From positions 1-6,383 of the forward strand of contig JAGUYV010000377.1 of NCBI GenBank assembly GCA_020061125.1: a stretch of 6,383 nucleotides of DNA, given 5' to 3'. Both the position numbers and the translations under genes were made by a program. The notes under the pieces are model-generated. The model searched no databases. It saw nothing but the letters and a program-made list of their open reading frames with translations, and was not told the origin of the DNA. This DNA is from a bacterium. GTDB taxonomy: Bacteria > UBP15 > UBA6099 > DSWB01. Below are positions 1 to 4,587 of the stretch, in pieces. The number at the start of each line of letters is the position of its first letter. Positions within the stretch are counted from its first letter, which is position 1.

Positions 1-202
1 CGGCTTCGAGCACGAACACGCAGAACCGCCAGTGCGGGTGATCCACGGTGAAGCCGATCCACTGCTTGAGCCGCAGACGGCCCGCGCCGCGATACGGCCG
101 CGACTGCGCAATGTTCACGGCGCGCATCGGCCCTTTGAACAGTCCGAAGGCAATGTCTCCCCCGCTCACCAGAGCGGCGGGCGCGGGACCGATTTGCTGC
201 AT
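1..202 (-). CDS. DUF2804 family protein, N-terminal 67 codons (runs off left edge)
   Basis: This is the 5' part of a minus-strand gene whose remainder lies beyond the left edge. The frame starts at ATG 202-200 and stays open for 67 codons. A GGGAGG ribosome site at 210-215 sits 7 nt upstream of the ATG, which fixes the start. The visible peptide carries a block typical of the DUF2804 N-terminus: IAFGLFKGPMRAVNIAQ (about residues 17-33), then RLRLKQWIGFTVDHP (about 43-57) and a hydrophobic beta-like strand. Members of this family are uncharacterised. They are full-length cytosolic proteins of a few hundred residues, so most of the gene is not visible here. No signal peptide is seen. It starts 32 bp after the stop of the secreted protein gene and appears to be the last gene visible in the crcB-led operon. 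The family call rests on recalled motifs. Confidence 0.72.
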   Translation of the reverse strand, partial: MQQIGPAPAALVSGGDIAFGLFKGPMRAVNIAQSRPYRGAGRLRLKQWIGFTVDHPHWRFCVFVLEA

Positions 203-234
203 GGCGCCGCCTCCCTCTGCCGGGCGCGCCCGGC

Positions 235-1959
235 TCACATGTCCGCATCAATGAACCCGAAGTAGCGGCCCATCCAGTAGGCGAGAAGATAGTCCGACGG
301 CTGGACGACCCGCAGCCGGTTCTCCTCGCAGGAATCCAGATCGTAGGGATCGCGCCACCACAGGAAAGTGGATGCGCAGCGCTGCGCGGGCGTGCGCGGC
401 GCGTTGCCCGTGGGCCGCCCGAAACGGTTGAGGCAATACTCGCGGCAAATGCCGGGCGGGCATTCCACCTTTTGCGCGTGCTTGCGCGCGGGGAACTGGC
501 GCAGCATGCGGATGCCGTTGTCCACGGCTTCGAGCGCCGGGCCGTGCTCCGGCCCGTTGCGTTTCATGGAGGCCCACATGAAGTCGAACCAGGCGTTGTT
601 CTGAAGGATGACGGCGCGGGGCTGGCCCGGCGCGCGCACCACATCCTGGTCGAAGCTGTGCTGATAGATCTCGCGCAGGGCCGGGTCGCGTTCCAGCCAG
701 ATGAGCGTGAACAGGCTCAACATGTGCATGGAAATGTTATTGTAGTTCGCGCCGCAGCCCTCGAAGCCGGGATACATGCCGTTTGTGGCCAGATATTCGG
801 TATACGGGCGCGGCTGCTCCCACTTCTTTTTGAGGCAGTTGACTTTGCCGCCCTGCTGAAGCAGACAGTTGCGGTAAAATTCCTCGAAACGCGCGTCGCC
901 CGTGCCCAAGGCCGCGGTCTTGATGAAAGACAGGGACATGGCGGCGTTGAATCCGGGATAGTCTCCAAATGTCACCGCGTGGATGGGGCCGTGCTCCGCG
1001 GTGCGGCCGTCCCAGTCCACGAACTCCATGCGGTTCTTCACCAGGTGGCGGCCCACGGCGTCCAGCTCCGCGCGCACCAGCGCCTGCACCTCGGGGTCGT
1101 CCACGAGCAGGGCCGTCACGCCCAGCGCGAACATGTGCCCGCTGTACTCGTCCTTGCTCACATTGTCCAGCCAGCACCATCCAGCGTATTTTTCCAGCCC
1201 GCAGTGTTCCGACTCGTTCCACTGGCGTGTTGCGGGGTCCACGGTTTCCACGCACCCGTTGGCGTTCACCCGCACCCATTTGTTGTCGTCTTTTTCCACA
1301 TCCGTCATGTAGCTTTCGAGGCTCGCGGGACACGAAATGCCCCGCACGCCCGGCGGGATGTACTGTCGCGTGTAAAGGCCCGGCACGCCGGTCACGGCCA
1401 TGCGCGTTGCAAAGCCCTTGAGCAGAATCCTTATTGTCTCCAACGCGCTTGCGTCGCCCGTGGCCGCGTACCGGAACGATTGCGAGGACAGGTACAGGGC
1501 GTTCCACAGGCCGTCGTTTTCGCCCGTGTGCCATTGCGCGACATCTTGCCATGAGGCCCGCTCCTGCGGAACCGCAGGCTCGGAAGGATCGTCCGGCGCG
1601 GCGTCGAGGGTCACGCTCATGATCCAGTTCAGATCGGGGTGCATGTGAAGGCGGACGGCGATGCCGTCATAAAAGGCGGCTTTCTGCGCCAGGGATTCGG
1701 GCGTGTCTTCCGGCGCGGGCGCGGGGCGCGGCCACTTCGGCGCGCCGTATTCCCACGGCTGCACGCATTCGCCCTCGAAACACAATTTGCCCTGTTCTCG
1801 CATGCACGCGGCGGCGCGCCATGCGCCGCTGTCGCAGATTTCCAGAGTGTACGCATCCGCGGAACAGCGCCTCGCGCCCTGCTCGCACCCCTGCGCCTTG
1901 AGCGGGGCCATATTTGCCGCGATGATCGCGGCGAAGACAATCCACGACTGATATCTCAT
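235..1959 (-). CDS. Secreted Cys-rich protein with probable alpha/alpha-barrel (glycosidase/lyase-like) domain
   Basis: A 574-residue protein. The open frame extends to 2262, but that part overlaps the preceding gene. The chosen ATG at 1959 has GGAGAGG 6 nt upstream and begins a clear Sec signal peptide (residues 1-22, likely cleavage after LKA). The mature N-terminus has six cysteines (25, 32, 42, 52, 60, 65) in a C-x6-C-x9-C-x9-C-x7-C-x4-C module like those on surface proteins of Myxococcota-type bacteria. A Pro-rich linker (about 77-87) follows. The large domain then shows GENDGLW (146-152), TGVPGLYTR (190-198), SKDEYSGHMFA (268-278) and FVDWDGRTAEHG (313-324). I associate this series with helical alpha/alpha-toroid domains of secreted, carbohydrate-active-like proteins. 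The mature protein has 18 cysteines, including CPPGICREYC near the C-terminus, which suggests heavy disulfide bonding outside the cytoplasm. Enzyme activity and substrate are unknown. It is fourth in the operon, 32 bp from both neighbours. Confidence 0.8.
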   Translation of the reverse strand: MRYQSWIVFAAIIAANMAPLKAQGCEQGARRCSADAYTLEICDSGAWRAAACMREQGKLCFEGECVQPWEYGAPKWPRPAPAPEDTPESLAQKAAFYDGIAVRLHMHPDLNWIMSVTLDAAPDDPSEPAVPQERASWQDVAQWHTGENDGLWNALYLSSQSFRYAATGDASALETIRILLKGFATRMAVTGVPGLYTRQYIPPGVRGISCPASLESYMTDVEKDDNKWVRVNANGCVETVDPATRQWNESEHCGLEKYAGWCWLDNVSKDEYSGHMFALGVTALLVDDPEVQALVRAELDAVGRHLVKNRMEFVDWDGRTAEHGPIHAVTFGDYPGFNAAMSLSFIKTAALGTGDARFEEFYRNCLLQQGGKVNCLKKKWEQPRPYTEYLATNGMYPGFEGCGANYNNISMHMLSLFTLIWLERDPALREIYQHSFDQDVVRAPGQPRAVILQNNAWFDFMWASMKRNGPEHGPALEAVDNGIRMLRQFPARKHAQKVECPPGICREYCLNRFGRPTGNAPRTPAQRCASTFLWWRDPYDLDSCEENRLRVVQPSDYLLAYWMGRYFGFIDADM

Positions 1960-1965
1960 GACAAG

Positions 1966-1972
1966 CCTCTCC
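1966..1972 (-). promoter_or_regulatory. Ribosome binding site deciding the start of the secreted protein
   Basis: GGAGAGG on the minus strand lies 6 nt before ATG 1959. It separates the real start from about 100 upstream in-frame codons that overlap the neighbouring gene. The signal peptide that begins at this ATG supports the same choice. Confidence 0.75.
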
Positions 1973-1991
1973 GGGAAGTGTGTGGCGCGCG

Positions 1992-2519
1992 TCACGGCTT
2001 GTTCATGCCGGTGATGTGCTCGACATTGATGCGCAGAATCGTGGCGATGGCCGTGTGCGGGGGCTGCACATCCATGGTCAGCTTTGCGTGCGGCGCTTTC
2101 TGTCGCATCAGCATGTTCAGAATGCGCGCGCGCTCGTCCAGGCTGTTCACCGCGCGGATGCGGCCCATGGCCATGACCGAGCGGAACCGCATGGAGAATT
2201 TGCACGGCAGGCCGCTGCCGTCGTTCACCTGTGCCGCGTCCGGATGCACCACGGTGAAGCACACGCGCGGGCTGCCCGCCAGGCTGCGGTTCCGCTTGCT
2301 GTCCGCATCCAGGGTGGTGTGCAGATATATGGAATTAGAATCGCGGTCGGCCACGAAATTCATGGGAATCACATAGGGCACATTGCCCTCCTCGGGCACG
2401 CCGCCCGTGCCCAGGAACCCGTAATGCGTGTCCGGACTTTCCAGCACATCCCAGGCGTCCGGGTCTGTCATGGCGAGTTTCTTTTTGCGCAGGGGCAGGT
2501 AATGTGGCGATTGGTCCAT
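1992..2519 (-). CDS. Pyridoxamine 5'-phosphate oxidase-like FMN-binding protein (Pyridox_ox_2/NimA-like)
   Basis: A 175-residue cytosolic split-barrel flavoprotein of the PPOx-like superfamily. The family blocks occur in order: LRKKKLAMTDPDAWDVLE (10-27) corresponds to the usual N-terminal 'RRKDREITD..E..E.L'. PYVIPMNF (48-55), IYLHT (64-68) and PRVCFTV (84-90) are the FMN-binding barrel strands. FRSVMAMGRIRAV and a C-terminal VEHITGMNKP complete the fold. Length is normal for small NimA-like members. The start at 2519 has GGAGG only 4 nt upstream. The internal ATG at 2471 has no good site and would remove a conserved block; the open frame to 2576 would overlap the DUF190 gene. Relatives include 5-nitroimidazole reductases and heme- or F420-related enzymes, so the substrate cannot be assigned and true PdxH activity is unlikely. 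It is third in the operon, 26 bp after the DUF190 gene. Confidence 0.85.
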   Translation of the reverse strand: MDQSPHYLPLRKKKLAMTDPDAWDVLESPDTHYGFLGTGGVPEEGNVPYVIPMNFVADRDSNSIYLHTTLDADSKRNRSLAGSPRVCFTVVHPDAAQVNDGSGLPCKFSMRFRSVMAMGRIRAVNSLDERARILNMLMRQKAPHAKLTMDVQPPHTAIATILRINVEHITGMNKP

Positions 2520-2545
2520 TGGTCCTCCGGGGGAAGCCGTGATTT

Positions 2546-2893
2546 TTATTGTGCGGGGTCCGGGCCGGGGCGGCACTGAATGATGCGCATGTCCTCGATG
2601 GTGATGAGGCCGTCCTCGACCATTTCCCTGACCTCTGGCACAAACGCCTCGATGCGCTCGGCCGTGTCAATGATCTGCACAAGAACGGGGAGATCCTCGG
2701 ACAGGCGCAGCACCTTTGTGGTGTGGATGCGGCTGCGCGCGCCGTATCCCAGACGCCCGCGCAGAACCGTGGCGCCGGCCAGGCCGCGCTCGCGCGCCTT
2801 GAGCACGATGGCCTCATACAGCGGTTTGCCGCGCCAGCGGTTGCTTTCGCCGATGTAGATGCGGAGCAGTTTGCCCGGTCCTTCGAGTTTCAT
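2546..2893 (-). CDS. DUF190 family protein (PII-like, CrcB-associated)
   Basis: A 115-residue protein with the full DUF190 signature: LRIYIGE (10-16), GKPLYEAIV (22-30), GLAGATVLRGRLGYG (37-51), LSEDLPVLVQIID (64-76) and GLITIEDMRII near the end. The family adopts a PII-like ferredoxin fold. It is very often encoded beside, or fused to, crcB fluoride channels, as here: it starts 18 bp downstream of crcB. Its molecular role is not established; a soluble regulatory or accessory role in fluoride resistance is an inference from this pairing. The start at ATG 2893 is backed by GGGGAGG 8 nt upstream. No membrane segment or signal peptide is present, so it should be cytosolic. Confidence 0.92.
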   Translation of the reverse strand: MKLEGPGKLLRIYIGESNRWRGKPLYEAIVLKARERGLAGATVLRGRLGYGARSRIHTTKVLRLSEDLPVLVQIIDTAERIEAFVPEVREMVEDGLITIEDMRIIQCRPGPDPAQ

Positions 2894-2911
2894 GATGATT
2901 GCCTCCCCGGA

Positions 2912-3286
2912 TTATGAAGCCATGCGCGCGGCGTTCCAGCCCAGCCACACCGCGGCCAGCCCGATGATGCAGTTGGCGCCGATGTTCGCCAGCGCCGGGC
3001 CAGGCCCGTTTTCAAACAGACGCAGCGTTTCATAGCCGAATGTGGAAAATGTGGTGAGCGAACCCAGAAATCCGGTGATGATCAGCAATCGGATCTGCGG
3101 CGTGAGCATGCGCCGGTCCTCGACCAGAAACATGAGCGCGCCGATTGCCAGGCACCCGAGCACATTCACCAGCAGCGTGCCCCAGGGAAAAGTGCCGTTG
3201 AGCCACCTGTGGGGCAGGCCGCTCAATCCCCAGCGCGCGATGGCCCCGATGAACCCGCCGATTCCTATGTACAGTAGATTGCCCAT
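2912..3286 (-). CDS. crcB: Fluoride ion channel CrcB/FluC
   Basis: A 124-residue inner-membrane protein of the CrcB/Fluc family. These small four-helix channels dimerise in dual topology and export fluoride from the cytoplasm. Diagnostic motifs are present: GIGGFIGAIARWGLSG (8-23, helix 1), GTLLVNVLGCLAIG (36-49) with the pore Asn41, and GFLGSLTTFSTF (72-83), which contains the TM3 break and the two conserved phenylalanines (Phe80, Phe83) that line the fluoride path. The fourth helix lies around 100-118. Length matches the family. The start is set at ATG 3286, with AAGGAG 6 nt upstream; a TTG at 3292 directly abuts that site and is unusable. It is the first gene of the minus-strand operon and has a good -10 box about 70 bp upstream. 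One copy is enough, because many Fluc channels are homodimers. Confidence 0.96.
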   Translation of the reverse strand: MGNLLYIGIGGFIGAIARWGLSGLPHRWLNGTFPWGTLLVNVLGCLAIGALMFLVEDRRMLTPQIRLLIITGFLGSLTTFSTFGYETLRLFENGPGPALANIGANCIIGLAAVWLGWNAARMAS

Positions 3287-3309
3287 CAGCAACTCCTTGC
3301 CGTCTGATG
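3284..3309 (-). promoter_or_regulatory. RBS (AAGGAG) and start codon of crcB inside a small hairpin
   Basis: On the minus strand AAGGAG (3298-3293) lies 6 nt before ATG 3286 and decides that start over the TTG at 3292. The same region can fold: CATCA (3309-3305) pairs with TGATG (3288-3284, containing the ATG), and GCAA pairs with TTGC around a GGAG tetraloop. The Shine-Dalgarno core would then be in the loop and the start codon in the stem. The pairing is visible in the sequence; any role in translation control is inference. Confidence 0.4.
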
Positions 3310-3338
3310 CCCGGCGCGCGGCCCGCGCCGGGGCCGCG
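3310..3338 (-). promoter_or_regulatory. crcB leader with two mutually exclusive GC-rich hairpins
   Basis: In the predicted 5' leader of the crcB operon, two perfect stems compete for the same bases. One pairs CGCGGCCC with GGGCCGCG (3338-3331 with 3324-3317, 6-nt loop). The other pairs CCCGGCGCG with CGCGCCGGG (3332-3324 with 3318-3310, 5-nt loop). Such geometry could be a switch, or simply a by-product of very GC-rich sequence. I find no canonical fluoride aptamer core (GG-GAUGG) on this strand between the promoter and the start codon. Confidence 0.35.
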
Positions 3339-3354
3339 TTTTCCCGGCGCGTCT

Positions 3355-3383
3355 ATTATACAACCGCCGGGCCGCGGGGGAAA
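3355..3383 (-). promoter_or_regulatory. Candidate promoter of the crcB operon
   Basis: A perfect -10 hexamer TATAAT (3360-3355, minus strand) is preceded after 17 bp by TTTCCC (3383-3378), a weak 3/6 match to the -35 consensus. Transcription would start near 3348, giving a leader of about 60 nt. The AT-rich box stands out sharply from the GC-rich surroundings. A weak -35 with a perfect -10 would fit an activator-dependent or regulated promoter, but that is inference. Confidence 0.55.
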
Positions 3384-3394
3384 CGCGGGCGGTT
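3362..3394. repeat. 33-bp dyad overlapping the crcB promoter
   Basis: Inverted repeat with 7-bp perfect arms, AACCGCC (3362-3368) and GGCGGTT (3388-3394), separated by 19 bp that themselves contain a partial inner dyad (CCGCG...CGCGG). It covers the -35 and spacer of the crcB promoter and lies upstream of the divergent plus-strand promoter. It could be an operator for a dimeric regulator acting on both directions, or a transcribed hairpin. On the plus strand the right arm runs into TTTTC, but nothing upstream on that strand needs terminating. Confidence 0.35.
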
Positions 3395-3417
3395 TTCTCC
3401 GCATGAAAAATACCTGC

Positions 3418-3445
3418 TTCACTATATGGCGATTTCGCTTATACT
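3418..3445 (+). promoter_or_regulatory. Candidate promoter of the redox lipoprotein gene
   Basis: TTCACT (3418-3423, 4/6 match to TTGACA) and TATACT (3440-3445, 5/6 match to TATAAT) are spaced by 16 bp. They lie 40 bp upstream of the ATG at 3486, leaving a leader of roughly 35 nt that contains AAGGAG at 3469-3474. It is back-to-back with the crcB promoter, with about 80 bp between the two -10 boxes. Confidence 0.5.
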
Positions 3446-3485
3446 GTATGCGCAAGCCAAAAGCGAAAAAGGAGCGTTCCGCCGC

Positions 3486-4412
3486 ATGAAAAAACCGTTT
3501 TCCTGGATTCTGATTCTTTTGACCGCGATGATTCTGTCAGCGGGCTGCAACAAAAGCAAGCCCCCCGGAAAAACCGCCGAAAAGGCAAAGGCAACGGACA
3601 AGGCCAAACCCGCAGACCAGGCCGGCGCTCCCGCGGATGCGTCCGTGCTCGATGAAGTCAAGGACATCTATGTGTGCAAGCAGAACTCCATGTATTTGAG
3701 CGAAAGCGAGGAAGCGGGCGCCATCTGCCCCGACGGCGCCAAGGTCCTGGAGTGGGTCAAGAAAATGATCGATCAGGGCTGGACCCGCGACGACATTCTG
3801 GAGCTTGTGCGCAACCTGCAGATGGGCCGCCCCCTGGCGCAGGAGAACGGCCAGCCCGAGTGCGCGCAGCAGGGCGTGCTCAAGGCCGAGGGCTTCATCA
3901 TGTCCTACTGCCCCTACGGCGTGCAATGGGTCTCGTCCACGCTCGATCCCATGATCAACAACCTGGGCGCGGCCCTGGATTACAAACCCTACTTCATCAT
4001 GCAGAAGGGCGCGGACGGCAAGCTCACCGCCATGCACGGCCAGAAGGAAGTGGATGAAAACCTGCGCATGATCTGCATCCGGGACAAATGGAGCGTGCAG
4101 AAGTGGCTCGAATACACGCGCTGTTTCTCCGCGGAGATTTTCAACAACCGCGAAGCGCCCAAGGACTGGACCTTCTGCGCCAAGCAGGTGGGCATCGATC
4201 CCGCGGCCGTGAACGCCTGCTTCAAGACCGAGGCCGCGTCCCTGGCCGAAAAGGATCTGCAGCTTGTCATGAAATACAACGCGGGCGCGTCGCCCACGGC
4301 CGTGTACAACTGCCACAAAAACATTGTGGGCGCCATACCGTTCCAGAACATCAAGGGCGCGGTGTGCCGCCTGATTCCGGATCCCAAGCCCGAGGCCTGT
4401 TCGCGCTCGTGA
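3486..4412 (+). CDS. Thioredoxin/GILT-like redox lipoprotein
   Basis: A 308-residue lipoprotein. The signal peptide ends in lipobox LSAGC (Cys21); Asn at +2 favours outer-membrane sorting. A Lys/Ala/Pro-rich tether (about 22-52) follows. A short domain (about 58-118) with Cys64, Cys81 and a helical QGWTRDDILELV stretch loosely recalls CcmH-type modules. From about 133 comes a thioredoxin-fold domain: GFIMSYCPYG (136-145, Cys142 as likely nucleophile), HGQKEVDENLRMIC (184-197), which resembles the GILT signature HGxxExxxNxxxxC, and SPT (269-271) as the cis-proline loop. The active site is C-P-Y-G, so the second CxxC cysteine is missing. Ten cysteines remain besides the lipidated one. It is likely an envelope thiol oxidoreductase or disulfide chaperone; its partner is unknown. 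ATG 3486 was chosen because the signal peptide begins there, with AAGGAG 11 nt upstream; upstream in-frame codons add a non-signal stretch. It is divergent from crcB and followed by a terminator. Confidence 0.8.
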   Translation: MKKPFSWILILLTAMILSAGCNKSKPPGKTAEKAKATDKAKPADQAGAPADASVLDEVKDIYVCKQNSMYLSESEEAGAICPDGAKVLEWVKKMIDQGWTRDDILELVRNLQMGRPLAQENGQPECAQQGVLKAEGFIMSYCPYGVQWVSSTLDPMINNLGAALDYKPYFIMQKGADGKLTAMHGQKEVDENLRMICIRDKWSVQKWLEYTRCFSAEIFNNREAPKDWTFCAKQVGIDPAAVNACFKTEAASLAEKDLQLVMKYNAGASPTAVYNCHKNIVGAIPFQNIKGAVCRLIPDPKPEACSRS

Positions 4413-4438
4413 CGGATTTTTCGAAATGAAATTCCTCC

Positions 4439-4465
4439 GGGGCGCGCCGTACGGCGCGCCCCTTT
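4439..4465 (+). terminator. Palindromic terminator-like hairpin after the lipoprotein gene
   Basis: A perfect 24-bp palindrome (4439-4462) forms a 10-bp stem GGGGCGCGCC / GGCGCGCCCC with loop GTAC. It begins 26 bp after the lipoprotein stop and is followed by TTT, then GCGTTT. The strong stem with a short T-run suits an intrinsic terminator on the plus strand. The opposite side has no T-run, so it is probably not bidirectional. Confidence 0.65.
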
Positions 4466-4521
4466 GCGTTTGCCCGCATGACCCCGGACGCCGCGGCCTG
4501 TGATTTGGCTGCGCTCTTGTG

Positions 4522-4527
4522 TAAAAT
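4522..4527 (+). promoter_or_regulatory. Possible -10 box of uxaE
   Basis: TAAAAT (5/6 match to TATAAT) lies 60 bp upstream of the uxaE ATG in the 175-bp gap after the preceding terminator, where a promoter is expected. No convincing -35 sits 16-18 bp upstream, so this is a weak call. A small stem (GGGCG / CGCCC, 4540-4552) would lie in the leader. Confidence 0.28.
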
Positions 4528-4587
4528 GGATCATTGTGCGGGCGCATCGCCCACGGCCCGCGGACATGGATTGGAGACACACAGAAC

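Noticed and set aside
472-1554. Long plus-strand open frame (360 codons) opposite the secreted protein gene
   Set aside because: Its translation is low-complexity His/Val/Ala/Arg-rich with no family motifs. It is antisense to a gene with a signal peptide, conserved motifs and a good ribosome site, so it is a GC-driven shadow.
1960-2262. N-terminal extension of the secreted protein up to 2262
   Set aside because: It would overlap most of the flavoprotein gene and place the signal peptide internally. ATG 1959 has its own ribosome site and starts the signal peptide.
3287-3485. Canonical fluoride riboswitch upstream of crcB
   Set aside because: Expected for crcB, but the minus strand lacks the GG-GAUGG core and the typical 3' UGAU-ACUCC block in this gap. 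AACCGCC-like strings occur only as arms of the promoter dyad. A covariance search would settle it.
3426-3485. Upstream in-frame start (ATG 3426) for the lipoprotein
   Set aside because: It would overlap the predicted -10 box and put 20 extra residues before a well-formed lipoprotein signal peptide.
4534-4587. Upstream TTG start for uxaE
   Set aside because: No ribosome site precedes it, and the added residues do not resemble the family N-terminus.
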